Source: Planctopirus ephydatiae (GTDB taxonomy: Bacteria; Planctomycetota; Planctomycetia; Planctomycetales; Planctomycetaceae). Taken from it: a stretch of 64,000 bases of DNA. The notes below the pieces were generated by a model. The model saw only the letters and a program-made list of their open reading frames with translations. It had not been told where the DNA came from and did no database searches. Shown here in pieces: positions 1 to 9,107 of the stretch; position 1 is the stretch's first letter, and each line of letters opens with the position of its first letter. The translations under genes were made by a program, and so were the position numbers. The stretch lies in contig NZ_CP036299.1 of assembly GCF_007752345.1 (NCBI RefSeq), positions 4,870,001-4,934,000 on the forward strand. Reading direction: 5' to 3'.

Positions 1-334
1 CTTCCTGAGCCATTGCCTCTTCGTACTGTAAAGCCTGCTGCTGGTTCAAGCCGCGATCAATTTCTTCTGGCTCTGCGGAGGTTCCTGCGAGGTGATCCCC
101 AGTTGATACGTTCGAAATACTCCACGCCACCAGAATCAACAGCCCAGCTACACACAGCAAAACGCCCCACAGCAATCCCCTCCCACCCTGATGGGCCGCA
201 GGCCGGCTGAGCATCTGGATTGTCATTCCCAGAAATGCCACCGCAAGACTGCTGACCTGCTCTGGAAATCTTCCAGCCAACCCGCGGGAAAGTCCCACAC
301 AGATCATGACCAGACCGGCACCTCCCATCAGCAT
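1..334 (-). CDS. Membrane protein, coupled to its upstream neighbour; C-terminus outside window
   Basis: This reading frame runs off the left edge, so only about 111 N-terminal residues are visible. It starts MLMGGAGLVMICVGLS and holds a hydrophobic stretch, then a glycine-rich loop, a second clear membrane segment (LLWGVLLCVAGLLILVAW) and an acidic, glutamine-rich tail. Its ATG lies inside the end of the gene upstream (shared bases ATGCTGA), so the two are probably translationally coupled. I do not recognise the family. The coupling suggests a shared membrane role, but this is inference. A second in-frame ATG two codons later is an alternative start. Confidence 0.6.
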   Translation of the reverse strand, partial: MLMGGAGLVMICVGLSRGLAGRFPEQVSSLAVAFLGMTIQMLSRPAAHQGGRGLLWGVLLCVAGLLILVAWSISNVSTGDHLAGTSAEPEEIDRGLNQQQALQYEEAMAQE

Positions 335-1062
335 GGCAACTCCTCCGCCTCTCCCATCCCTGGCGAAGATCGCCCGGACTTCCAGACAATGCCCACTCCA
401 ATCATCAGGAGTAACAGCCCGGCCGGCCATTCTTCATCCATGCGAAACCCGCTCTGCTCGATAGCGGGCAAATTTTCATGCATACGACCATCTGCCGAAA
501 TCATGATGGCCGAAAACAACAGGATCGCTGCCGCCAGAGCACTGATCGTCATACGAAATCGCACCAGAATCGCAGGAGATTTCACTAAGTTCATTGAGCC
601 TTGGGCAACTTCCGGTGGAACGTGCGATGCAACCGGAAAGAACTGCGGAGTATTAGCAGAGACGATGTACAGCACCATCGTACCTGCCAAAGCCATCACT
701 CCACTTTCCCAAACTTTTCCTTCCAGAAGTGTCCCTAAGGCGGCACAGATCATTCCCCCGGCCAGAAACAACAAACTGACAATTCTCGATGGACGGGATG
801 CACAGCGAAACGTCGCCCACGCACCCACCAGTGCCACGGTGGCGAACCAGCACAGATCGGCCGGGCGGGAAATCTCGAATGTGGAGCTTTGACCTTTCGT
901 CAGCTCCCAAAGTATGGCCATAAGTCCAACGACTACGACCACACATCCCAGAGAACTCACCATCAGCCGACGTGACCAACTGGCAGCGCCCCACGCCAGC
1001 CCGACGACGACTGGCCAGAAGAGCTCGACTTGTTCTGTGATGTTCATAGCCAACGAGACCAT
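328..1062 (-). CDS. Multi-pass membrane protein of unknown function
   Basis: The 244-residue product has about six hydrophobic segments, starting near residues 15-30 and 34-52 and ending with LLLLMIGVGIVW near residue 220. A soluble loop of about 45 residues (about 140-165) follows the fourth segment. No catalytic motif is visible and I do not recognise the family. The TGA stop overlaps the ATG of the next gene in the ATGCTGA arrangement, so the two form an operon. A GGCGGAG ribosome site sits almost against the chosen ATG; another ATG five codons in would have it far away. Confidence 0.65.
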   Translation of the reverse strand: MVSLAMNITEQVELFWPVVVGLAWGAASWSRRLMVSSLGCVVVVVGLMAILWELTKGQSSTFEISRPADLCWFATVALVGAWATFRCASRPSRIVSLLFLAGGMICAALGTLLEGKVWESGVMALAGTMVLYIVSANTPQFFPVASHVPPEVAQGSMNLVKSPAILVRFRMTISALAAAILLFSAIMISADGRMHENLPAIEQSGFRMDEEWPAGLLLLMIGVGIVWKSGRSSPGMGEAEELPC

Positions 1063-1203
1063 TTCTCCGCCCGGATATCTCTCGAAAGAACTTGATTCCG
1101 TTTAGCCAGTCTTTTCCAGACCGTGATCTCAATCTGAGAAGAAACCATCGCGCACTCTCTGCAATAAATTCACTCGATGAACAGATTCACCCTGTCAACA
1201 ACT

Positions 1204-2073
1204 TCATAGGGGCCCTTCAGGAGCAGGCCCACCCCGCCGCCAGGCTTCTGCTGCTTGAGCACAAGCTGCGATTCTTTGCCGGACGAGTTCAATCAGTTCA
1301 GCATCCTGTTGCTTGCTGTAAGCGGCAATCTCCTCGGGCAGGATAGGCTTCCCAAAGACGACGCGCACCCGCCGGGGACGCAGCATCAGTTTGCCTCGTG
1401 GCAGAGCCAGATGGGCTCCCGCAATCCCTGCAGGATAAACAGGGACTTTCCCGCGTCGCATCAGGGCCAGAAACCCTGGTTTCAGTGGCCCCATTTCTCC
1501 ATCGACCGATCGTGTCCCCTCAGGAAAAATCCCCACCAGAAACCCCTGTTCGAGACGGCGCTGCATTTCCCTCAGGCTTCCCGCACGAGCCGCATCCCGA
1601 TCAATCGGCACCACATAAACCTTCCTTAAGAAAGCTCCCAGAAACCGCTTTTCAAACAAGGTACTTCGTGCCAGATAAGTGACGGGCCGCCCAAATGCCA
1701 GTGGTAACAGCAAAGGATCGAGCATGCTCTGATGATTACTCAAGATCAGCCCACCCTCCGAGTTATTGAACTGCTCCGATCCACTCACCCGGTAACCCAT
1801 CCAGGGGTAGAACACCATCCGGAAGACCATCTGCCAGTAAAACCAGACCCAATTCCGCTGGACTCCAAGTGGCAACCCGGGAGGTGGAACAGGTTGTGGT
1901 TCAACAACTTGTTGGAATGGCTCGGAAATAGCCGCCGATACGTTCGTCCCCGCTGTTACAGAGGCGGCTGGCTCATGATTGACCACATCGTTGGGAGTGG
2001 TCGAGGGAAGCTCGGTAATATCCACGTTCACGTCTTTCTTCGTCGATTCTGGCAAACAAACTGGGATGGCCAT
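1204..2073 (-). CDS. plsC: 1-acyl-sn-glycerol-3-phosphate acyltransferase (PlsC family)
   Basis: The protein carries the acyltransferase HX4D motif (NHQSMLD), the substrate-binding FPEGTRS motif about 70 residues later and a following PVYPAGIAG block, all typical of PlsC/LPLAT enzymes that acylate lysophosphatidate during phospholipid synthesis at the membrane. A hydrophobic aromatic stretch (WFYWQMVFRMVFYPW) lies before the HX4D motif. The first 60 or so residues are Pro- and Thr-rich and look unconserved. The reading frame stays open upstream to a TTG at 2232 and has an ATG at 2169. I chose the ATG at 2073, which is not backed by a clear ribosome site. It is divergent from the ExbB-like operon. 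Confidence 0.85.
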   Translation of the reverse strand: MAIPVCLPESTKKDVNVDITELPSTTPNDVVNHEPAASVTAGTNVSAAISEPFQQVVEPQPVPPPGLPLGVQRNWVWFYWQMVFRMVFYPWMGYRVSGSEQFNNSEGGLILSNHQSMLDPLLLPLAFGRPVTYLARSTLFEKRFLGAFLRKVYVVPIDRDAARAGSLREMQRRLEQGFLVGIFPEGTRSVDGEMGPLKPGFLALMRRGKVPVYPAGIAGAHLALPRGKLMLRPRRVRVVFGKPILPEEIAAYSKQQDAELIELVRQRIAACAQAAEAWRRGGPAPEGPL

Positions 2074-2288
2074 CAAATTCAAGTGGAAAACATGCTGTCC
2101 AACCACCGCGAATCGATTCGCCAGAACAGTAACAGAACTCGGGTTGTGTCGAAATCCCTTTGGATTCATAGTCTCAGGACAACTGCATTCGTTTCTCGCA
2201 GGCAGAATTGGCAATTCCCACTGGCCCGGCAATCATGGTCTATTCACCCATCGAATCGCAGCCATCGAACTTCAAGAGGCAGACCGGT

Positions 2289-3098
2289 ATGTCTTCGTCG
2301 ATCACGTCTCACCTGCGGGTGTTGCTTGTTGTCTTCATCCTGGCAGGCGGCGGCTGGTTCCAACTCTTACCAGCCACGCTCGCACAATCGGGCGGAACCG
2401 TTGCCAGCGAAAATCAAGGTGAGAACAATCCCAGTTCCCTCGACCCGCAGGAAAATGGCCTTTCAGAAGGACGCTCGACGTTCTGGTGGTTGATCGAAAC
2501 ATCCGGCTGGATCGGTCTGGCGCTCTTGATTATTTCCCTCTATTTCGTCGCCAAAGTCACACAGTGCTTCCTCGAGTTGCGAGAGTCTGTCCTCATGCCA
2601 CCAAAGTTTGTGGCCAGATGCCACCAACTCATTGCGGAGCGGGAATTCACCACGCTGCTGGCCACAGCCAAGGCAGAAAATTCAGAGATTGGCCGCGTAC
2701 TGACCACCGCCTTCTCCGGTTTATCGATTGGCATTGCCGAAGCTCGCGAAGCGGTGGATCGTGGTGCCGACACTCTGGCCGTCAATCTGGAAACCAAAAT
2801 CAGCATGCTGGCCGTGATCGGTTCTTTAGGCCCGATGATTGGTCTTTTGGGCACTCTCAAAGGGATGATCTCCAGCTTTTCGGTCATTGCTCTTTCCGAT
2901 CAACAGATGAAAGCCAGTGCTGTCGCCGGCGGAATCTCGGAAGCACTGATTCTCACCTTCGAAGGAGTCGCCCTTTCAGTCCCAGCGATTTACTTCTTTG
3001 CGTTTTTTCGCAATCGAGTCGCCAACCTGACAGTCGCTGTCCAGAACACTGCCGATGAAATCGTCAAACGAGTTTATCTCGCTGCTAAGAATAACTGA
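2289..3098 (+). CDS. MotA/TolQ/ExbB-type proton channel protein
   Basis: The 269-residue product starts with a signal-like hydrophobic segment ending near LPATLAQ, then a membrane segment (WIGLALLIISLYFVAKV). The conserved family core follows: a cytoplasmic loop, the signature stretch MLAVIGSLGPMIGLLGTLKG and a last membrane segment (ALSVPAIYFFAFF). ExbB/TolQ proteins form the pentameric stator that uses proton motive force to energise outer-membrane processes. The ATG at 2289 is preceded by AGAGG; longer in-frame starts lack this. It heads an operon with two ExbD/TolR genes, 51 bp and then 4 bp overlap apart. The periplasmic N-terminal extension is common in the ExbB branch. Confidence 0.88.
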   Translation: MSSSITSHLRVLLVVFILAGGGWFQLLPATLAQSGGTVASENQGENNPSSLDPQENGLSEGRSTFWWLIETSGWIGLALLIISLYFVAKVTQCFLELRESVLMPPKFVARCHQLIAEREFTTLLATAKAENSEIGRVLTTAFSGLSIGIAEAREAVDRGADTLAVNLETKISMLAVIGSLGPMIGLLGTLKGMISSFSVIALSDQQMKASAVAGGISEALILTFEGVALSVPAIYFFAFFRNRVANLTVAVQNTADEIVKRVYLAAKNN

Positions 3099-3149
3099 TT
3101 CAGTCCCTGAGCATCCCTCGCACCCAGATTCTTCAGGAACAGATCCACC

Positions 3150-3671
3150 ATGCCCATTCAGCGCCATGCTCACGGCTCGGAAATGACTCTTGAGCCCAAT
3201 CTGACACCACTGCTTGATCTCGTGTTTCAACTCATCACGTTCTTCATGCTCGTGATTAACTTCAAAGGAGCATCTCTCGATTTAAGCCTGAAACTCCCCG
3301 TTCTGGGCTCAGCCAGGCCCATTGAATGGAAAAAAGGGACAGAGCCCATCGTGATCAATCTTCGCAGCGACGGGACTGCCCAGGTTTATGGCGAACCCAT
3401 CGATCCTGCCGAGTTTTTCGCAGCCATGGCTCGACAAGTCTCAACTCCTAAAAATTCCAATGCGGAAACCGAAAGCCGACCTGTCATTCTCCGTGCAGAC
3501 GAACGGGTTCCTTTCTCGCGGATCAACGAACTGATGACTCTCAGCCGTGAACATGGATTTGAGAATTTCGCCCTCAGTGCCATGGCACCTGCCACTCAGA
3601 CTGGCCCTCGAAGTCGTTCCACCGCTGATCGAACGATTCCCACAACCAGAGAGCCAGGAGGTTCACCATGA
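3150..3671 (+). CDS. ExbD/TolR biopolymer transport protein, copy 1
   Basis: The product has the ExbD/TolR layout: a short cytoplasmic N-terminus, one membrane helix introduced by LTPLLDLVFQLITFFMLV with the conserved aspartate of the proton path (LLDLVFQ), then a periplasmic domain of about 110 residues. The segment PVILRADERVPFSRINELM matches the usual C-terminal fold of TolR/ExbD. It acts with the ExbB-like channel encoded just upstream. The tail of about 25 residues is Arg/Thr/Pro-rich and probably disordered. Its stop overlaps the next start (ATGA), so the two ExbD proteins are likely made in matched amounts. Confidence 0.88.
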   Translation: MPIQRHAHGSEMTLEPNLTPLLDLVFQLITFFMLVINFKGASLDLSLKLPVLGSARPIEWKKGTEPIVINLRSDGTAQVYGEPIDPAEFFAAMARQVSTPKNSNAETESRPVILRADERVPFSRINELMTLSREHGFENFALSAMAPATQTGPRSRSTADRTIPTTREPGGSP

Positions 3672-4180
3672 GGCATCGAAATCGATTCTCTCACGGAAAT
3701 GTGGAACTCAACATGGCCGCCATGCTCGACATGGCGTTTCAACTCCTCGCATTCTTCATTCTCACCTTCACACCGTCGCCCATCGAGGGGCAGTTCGCTC
3801 TCAAGCTGCCACCCCCAGTAGCGCAAACGCAACCTGAGACTTTGACTCCCGCCAGCAATGATGCCGAAGCGATGCTCGACCTGCAGGCGATCCATCTCAC
3901 GTTACTGGCCAATCCCGAAGGGCGATTGAACGCAGTTCTGCTGGAAGATCAGCCGCTGTTCCAGGGCGACTGGACACCCCAGCATGCAACACTCCTGAAC
4001 AATCAATTGAAAGAGATCTTTCAAACACCAGATTCTCCCTTTCACCAGATTCAGATCATCTCGGACAAAACTCTGCACTACGGCGACATGATGAAAGTCG
4101 TGGAGGTCGTTTCCCGACAGAAACTGGCCAATGGCAAATATCTGCGGGAAATTGGATTTAGCGAACGAAACGCCAGATGA
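3668..4180 (+). CDS. ExbD/TolR biopolymer transport protein, copy 2
   Basis: This second ExbD/TolR protein (170 residues) overlaps the first by four bases. The membrane helix carries the expected aspartate (AAMLDMAFQLLAFFILTF). The periplasmic part is distinct from copy 1 and ends with a DKTLHYGDMMKVVEVVS segment that corresponds to the conserved DKxxxYxxxxxV region of ExbD. Two different ExbD proteins beside one ExbB are frequent in planctomycetes and suggest a heteromeric stator. No TonB, TolA, TolB or Pal gene lies nearby, so the process it powers cannot be read from this window. Confidence 0.87.
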   Translation: MRHRNRFSHGNVELNMAAMLDMAFQLLAFFILTFTPSPIEGQFALKLPPPVAQTQPETLTPASNDAEAMLDLQAIHLTLLANPEGRLNAVLLEDQPLFQGDWTPQHATLLNNQLKEIFQTPDSPFHQIQIISDKTLHYGDMMKVVEVVSRQKLANGKYLREIGFSERNAR

Positions 4181-4235
4181 TGATTTGGTTCCTCAATAGA
4201 CCAGCAGATCGATTCAGCGCTTGAGTGGATGGAAC

Positions 4236-5414
4236 ATGGCACGCCGAACAAGAGTCAGACCCTTTGGGGCCGGCATACCAGCGGGGCGAACCCTTTCGCT
4301 GGTGCTCCTCTTGTTCATTGTCGGTCTCTGCGTACTACGCGCCAGGCAGCCCGGGTTCTGGACATGGCTCGCCATCGATGATTCCCGCCAGTTAGTTCTC
4401 ACTGACGACGATCTTCCGCAAAACCAGCTTCACACCACGGTCAAAGCCCACAAAGCATCCGCTGAAACCGGTCCAGCTTCTCAGGTGATCAACAACACCC
4501 ATCCCGACGAATGGTCGAGTTTCTCAAACGAGGCTCAACCCATCGAAGATCGGCAGGCTCTGCAACAAGTCGATATGCCCGCCTATTGGCGATTGATGAG
4601 CTGGGCCAAAAGTGAATCATTTCTCGATCTGCTCCAGCGTGCCAATCCGCAGGTCCTCTTCGTGAATCTCTGGGAAGAACCACAGGTTCACCGTGGCCAG
4701 CCTGTCCGGCTCCGGCTCAATGTCCGCCGCGTCCTTTCCTATCAGGCGGGTGATAACAACCTGGGGATTACTCAACTCTATGAGGCCTGGGGTTGGACGA
4801 CAGACTCGAAATCATTTCCTTACGTCGTGGTCTTCCCCGAATTGCCTGCCGGCCTCCACTTAGGTGCGGATATCAACGCCGAGGTCGAGTTCGCTGGCTA
4901 TTTCCTGAAGGTCATGGCCTACGATGCCTATGAAACGCGCCGCGGAGCTCCTTTACTGATTGGGCAGCTTCGCCTGCTCCAACCCACAGCGACAAATTCT
5001 CCCACCTGGCCAAAGCCACGAGAACTGATTCTATGGGCAGGTGGCATACTTGCGGCTATCGGTCTTGCCATCGCATTCGGGATACGTCAGTACCGCCAGA
5101 GTCATCCGTCCATGGCCGCGATCATCACCAATACGAGCGAGACAGTTCGGCCCAGTCTCGTGGAGCAGACCGAGGTTCCAACAGCTTCAACTCCATCAAC
5201 GATCGAGAATCAGCTCACACAAATACCTCAAGAAACAACCTCATCCACGGAATCGAACAATACGCTTACAGTATTGGCAGACGCGGAGAAAACAACCTCT
5301 GCCTCAAACGATCAGCCGTGGTTTAATGTGTCCGATTCGACCGCTCAAACTTCCGGTGGAATTGACCTCTTCGCTCAGCCCTTCCGGCCCAAATCTCCAT
5401 CCGCTGAGAAGTAA
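4236..5414 (+). CDS. Two-helix membrane protein of the Exb operon, function unknown
   Basis: The 392-residue product has an N-terminal membrane anchor (LSLVLLLFIVGLCVL), a soluble domain of about 220 residues with a beta-rich look, a second membrane segment near residue 285 (ILWAGGILAAIGLAIAFGI) and a Ser/Thr/Gln-rich C-terminal tail of about 90 residues. I do not recognise a family. It follows the second ExbD gene by 55 bp on the same strand, so it may be a partner of the ExbB/ExbD stator; this is inference from position. An in-frame TTG lies five codons upstream, but the ATG is the more natural start. Confidence 0.7.
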   Translation: MARRTRVRPFGAGIPAGRTLSLVLLLFIVGLCVLRARQPGFWTWLAIDDSRQLVLTDDDLPQNQLHTTVKAHKASAETGPASQVINNTHPDEWSSFSNEAQPIEDRQALQQVDMPAYWRLMSWAKSESFLDLLQRANPQVLFVNLWEEPQVHRGQPVRLRLNVRRVLSYQAGDNNLGITQLYEAWGWTTDSKSFPYVVVFPELPAGLHLGADINAEVEFAGYFLKVMAYDAYETRRGAPLLIGQLRLLQPTATNSPTWPKPRELILWAGGILAAIGLAIAFGIRQYRQSHPSMAAIITNTSETVRPSLVEQTEVPTASTPSTIENQLTQIPQETTSSTESNNTLTVLADAEKTTSASNDQPWFNVSDSTAQTSGGIDLFAQPFRPKSPSAEK

Positions 5415-5480
5415 TCTGTCGCTCGCTGTCTATCGAAAGAGCGTCTGTGTGCCGAATCGAAATTCTTGCCAGGCATGTCG

Positions 5481-7235
5481 TCATGCCTCCGGCTGATCAT
5501 CATCCATCAGGTTGAAATCATCACCAAACAACAGCAGTTGAGACTCGGTTCTGGTCGATTTGGGTGCTTTGAGTTTTCGCCGGGTCACCAGAGGTGGTGA
5601 CTCTTCTCCCTGAGGATCGTCACGCAGCTTCATCGATCTCAACATCCGGCGGATCTCTTCCAACCGATCTGCCTGCAGTGGCGTTTTATCTCTTCGCCAG
5701 CGGAGCATGCGAGGAAATCGCACGGCAATCCCGGATTTATGTCGGGGTGACTCCTGAAGACTTTCAAAGCCAATTTCAAACACCAGCTCAGCCTTCACAC
5801 TGCAAACCGGGCCGAATTTCTCAACGGCATGCTCGCGGACAAACTTGTCCACTTCCCGCATTTCATCATCGGTCAAACCCGAATACGCCTTGGCAAACGG
5901 TACCAGCACATCCCCTTCCCATACAGCAAATGTATAATCGCTATAGAGACTGGCCCTTCGCCCATGACCCCGCTGGGCATAGACCAGCACGGCATCAATC
6001 GTCATCGGTTCGATCTTCCACTTCCACCAGTCACCACGCACTCGACCAGCCTGATAAGTCGAACTCTTTCGCTTGAGCATCAAGCCTTCGACACCTCGCT
6101 CCCGGCTCGTAGCCCGCACGTTCGCCATTGCTTCCCAGGTCGATTCGTAAATAAGTGGTGCCAACTGCAATCGAGCAGGCGGCAATCCCTCAAACAGTTT
6201 CTCCAGCAACTCCCTGCGGCGCACTAAAGGCTCATTTCTCAGGTCTTGCCCATCGTGTTCTAACAAGTCGAAAATCATCATTCCCGCAGGGACATCCTGC
6301 TGCAGTTTCTTCCCGACCGTTTTCCTGCCAATCCGTCTCTGCAGTTGTGAGAAGGGTTGAAGCTGTCCTTCTTTGATTATCAGAATCTCTCCATCCAGCA
6401 CCGTCCCCAGTGGCAACTGCTCAATCTCAGGAATCAACTCCGGGAAAGCCTCGGTAATCAACTCCTCGCCACGCGACCAGATGAAGACCTCACTACCGTT
6501 TAAGCCCATAACCTGTCGATGAATCACCTGTGCTCGAATTCCATCCCACTTCCATTCGGCTTGCCAATCCGAGGTTGCTCCCAGCGTTTGAATTTCGTCC
6601 TCTAAAGGGTAAGCCAGACAGAACGGATAGGGCTGGCTGATATTCCGTTCCTGCCCTCCCGGCTCGATCAAAGCTCGATAGTTCTCTGCTGTTGGCTGCC
6701 AGTTTCCCATCAAGCGATGAGATAAAATGGGGATAGCAATCCCTGTCACTAGAGAGATCGCCCGCACAATCAGTTGCTGCGAAACACCCACTCGAAAACC
6801 GCCCGTCATCAGCTTGTTCCAGACAAACCGTTCCGTCGTGCCCAGCGATCTCCAGGCGTGCTTGAGCATCAATTTCTGCTCAGCTTCACCGGCAATGCGC
6901 AGCTTGAGAAGTACTTGAGTAATCCACCACGAAAATGGTCGATCTTCACTCTCCTGAGGTGGCGGTAAAAGCAGCGCAATCGTTTCAGCCAGATCACCCA
7001 CCGCTTCATAACACTCAGCAAACAACCACTCAGGAAGTTGTGCGATTTCAGCTGCCCAGAGCCTCAGACGCTTCACCGGAACAGGCTGCGCCGGGCGATG
7101 GCCACTCAAAAACCAGACAGCCCAGGCGGCATCGACTGGCTCTGCCTGGGCAAAATATCTCTCCAGTGCCGCTAACTTCTCGCTGGTGCGGGTCGTCGCA
7201 TCCAGTTCTTTGTAAAGTTGAGAAAAGCGGCGCAT
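5481..7235 (-). CDS. ATP-dependent DNA ligase
   Basis: The 584-residue protein has the three-part layout of bacterial and archaeal ATP-dependent ligases: an N-terminal DNA-binding domain (about 1-200), the nucleotidyltransferase core with motif I EWKWDGIRAQ (adenylated lysine K229), motif III-like MIFDLLEHDG, motif IV EGLMLKR and motif V WWKWK, and a C-terminal OB domain with AELVFEIGFE and SGIAVRFPR. It seals nicks using ATP, in addition to the NAD-dependent LigA found elsewhere in bacteria. In many genomes this ligase type sits with a ligase-associated exonuclease and helicase, which are absent here. The last 40 residues are basic and low in complexity. It stands alone, convergent with the Exb operon. 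Confidence 0.92.
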   Translation of the reverse strand: MRRFSQLYKELDATTRTSEKLAALERYFAQAEPVDAAWAVWFLSGHRPAQPVPVKRLRLWAAEIAQLPEWLFAECYEAVGDLAETIALLLPPPQESEDRPFSWWITQVLLKLRIAGEAEQKLMLKHAWRSLGTTERFVWNKLMTGGFRVGVSQQLIVRAISLVTGIAIPILSHRLMGNWQPTAENYRALIEPGGQERNISQPYPFCLAYPLEDEIQTLGATSDWQAEWKWDGIRAQVIHRQVMGLNGSEVFIWSRGEELITEAFPELIPEIEQLPLGTVLDGEILIIKEGQLQPFSQLQRRIGRKTVGKKLQQDVPAGMMIFDLLEHDGQDLRNEPLVRRRELLEKLFEGLPPARLQLAPLIYESTWEAMANVRATSRERGVEGLMLKRKSSTYQAGRVRGDWWKWKIEPMTIDAVLVYAQRGHGRRASLYSDYTFAVWEGDVLVPFAKAYSGLTDDEMREVDKFVREHAVEKFGPVCSVKAELVFEIGFESLQESPRHKSGIAVRFPRMLRWRRDKTPLQADRLEEIRRMLRSMKLRDDPQGEESPPLVTRRKLKAPKSTRTESQLLLFGDDFNLMDDDQPEA

Positions 7236-7337
7236 CCCCTGTCCCTCACCAGATCAACATGGTTGCTCAATTCTAGCAGCACCACAGATCGAGAACAGAG
7301 TCATTGAAATCTGCCTGTGTTTTGCTCTGCATCTGCT

Positions 7338-8258
7338 TTACAGAGCGCCGCTCCCTGTCAGCACGACACGAACAGTTCGCAGGAGAATCTTGAAATCATT
7401 CCAGATCGAACAGTTCTGCAGGTACAACAGATCGAGATTCACCTTGCGTCGAAAGCTTTCGATATCATTGTCGTAACCGTTGATCACCTGCGCCAGACCA
7501 GTCAGTCCGGGTTTAAGCCCCAGTCGATTGATGTAATTGGGAATCTCAGCCGAGAGCTTTTCGATGAATTCCGGCCGCTCAGGACGTGGCCCGACCAGCG
7601 ACATTTCCCCCTTGAGTACATTCCATAATTGGGGCAGTTCATCGAGGCGGGTCTTCCGCATGAACCGTCCCGCCGGCGTCACTCGGGGATCACCCTGCAC
7701 GGCAAACTGGGCACCATTTTTCTCGGCGTCTGTGCGCATCGTGCGAAATTTATAGAGAGTAAACGGCTTGCCATAGCCATCTTCTTTCCGACGGTTATTC
7801 TCAGGATGACGTCGTTCAACACCTGGCGGAAGAACCGCTTGCCTTTGATTGCGGCGATCACGACGCCCCGACTTCCGCTGATTTAACCCCACGCGTGTCT
7901 GGCAGAAAATAATCGGCCCAGGTGAAGAGACTCGAACAAGGATGGCAGCCAGCACCATCAGCGGAGCGGTCGCAGCGATTAATACCAGTGCTCCCACAAT
8001 GTCCATGACCCGCTTGGCCAGGCGCGTCCCTTCGCTGAGACACCTGGTACTTCGCCGGGTCTTTTCCAGCTTCAGTTGTGTCAACCATTGCGGAGGAATT
8101 GTCGAATCATCCGCCACGTACTGATCGTACAAATCCGCGAAATCGCTTCCCGCAAGATCATCCCGCTCTCTCGCCGACGGATTCGGCAGAGTGGTCGAGA
8201 TCTGATCTTGAGGAGTCGCAATGGTGGAGTGTGGCTTCTCGAGAATTGTCGCGCTCAT
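7338..8258 (-). CDS. Sugar-phosphate transferase (WcaJ/WbaP-type initiating glycosyltransferase)
   Basis: The product (306 residues) contains the complete bacterial sugar transferase domain: a membrane segment (DIVGALVLIAATAPLMVLAA), the catalytic block TLYKFRTMRTDAE, the KTRLDELPQLWNVLKGEMS segment, and VGPRPERPEF followed by GLTGLAQVNG-like GLTGLAQVINGY. Such enzymes move a sugar phosphate from a nucleotide sugar to undecaprenyl phosphate and start polysaccharide synthesis at the inner membrane. The first 70 residues are soluble, and a basic insert (QRKSGRRDRRNQR) follows the first helix. No other polysaccharide genes are adjacent, so the polymer is unknown. Confidence 0.92.
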   Translation of the reverse strand: MSATILEKPHSTIATPQDQISTTLPNPSARERDDLAGSDFADLYDQYVADDSTIPPQWLTQLKLEKTRRSTRCLSEGTRLAKRVMDIVGALVLIAATAPLMVLAAILVRVSSPGPIIFCQTRVGLNQRKSGRRDRRNQRQAVLPPGVERRHPENNRRKEDGYGKPFTLYKFRTMRTDAEKNGAQFAVQGDPRVTPAGRFMRKTRLDELPQLWNVLKGEMSLVGPRPERPEFIEKLSAEIPNYINRLGLKPGLTGLAQVINGYDNDIESFRRKVNLDLLYLQNCSIWNDFKILLRTVRVVLTGSGAL

Positions 8259-8446
8259 GGCATCGGCACCTGGCCTTGATTTCTCATCAAGGCACCTGCT
8301 GAAACAAGGGATTATCAGCCATTCGAATCCAGTGCGAATGGGCCAAAGCTCTCTGGCAGAGCCTGTGTTTTCGTATCGAGCTTACGTCGCATGATCGCCG
8401 CAGGAGGCAATCTCCTTACCGATCTCCAGAGGCTGGTTGTGGTTCT

Positions 8447-8512
8447 ATGGCCACCTGGCGCGGTTGTACCAGCATGTAGCCATTTCGCCACATGCTGGTA
8501 CAGCGTGGCCAT
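8447..8512. repeat. Long nested palindrome
   Basis: A perfect 13-bp inverted repeat (TGTACCAGCATGT at 8465-8477 and its complement at 8490-8502, 12-nt loop) sits inside a second 8-bp inverted repeat (ATGGCCAC at 8447-8454 and complement at 8505-8512). The whole element could form one bulged hairpin of 66 nt. There is no T-run beside it, so it is not a classical terminator. A REP-like mobile palindrome or a regulatory RNA hairpin are both possible. Confidence 0.75.
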
Positions 8513-9081
8513 CAGACCCGCCGGTGAAGCAATCATTGATTTCAAAAAAGCTGGAAAACCACCCGGCACAGCCGTTCGTTCAGCAATCGATACAAAATGT
8601 AAAGAATCGCGATAAGCAGCAGAATCATTTTTTTCACTACAATCCTTACAATCAAACCTGCATCACTCTTGCAGATTCCCCATAACTACAATGAGGACTC
8701 AGTGTTACAGCACGAGGCCTGTTTGTAGCGATTGCAGCGATTATAGCAGTGGTACGGCCTGTGCTGTCTGTAGTGGCATCGGGGCTGATAACGCCCTGTC
8801 TGTGTGACGAGCGTGTGATGGAGACCTGAGACCTCCTGAATCACGCCTTGAGATGCATGCCTTCCGCGTCTGTGGCAAGCGTGGAAGGCTTCCGGCCGCC
8901 AGGAGTCTGGGGCGGCACAACGGGCTTTCATCACTTTCGTGAACTGTAGTGAAGAGAGCACGTGCCCCAGACCCTGCGGCGTGCTGGAACCAACCGCCAG
9001 CCCGACATCGCATCATCACTCTGAGACCGATCACCGCCACAACTTCGATCACCGACGACCAGTCAGCCCATAACGAATCTT

Positions 9082-9107
9082 TGCAAGTCAGGTCTGCCTG
9101 ACTTGCA
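9082..9107. repeat. Perfect 11-bp hairpin upstream of the pilin-like gene
   Basis: TGCAAGTCAGG at 9082-9092 pairs exactly with 9097-9107 around a four-base loop (TCTG). It lies about 90 bp upstream of the pilin-like gene start. No T-run follows on either strand, so an operator, an RNA leader hairpin or a REP-like element fits better than a terminator. Confidence 0.65.
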
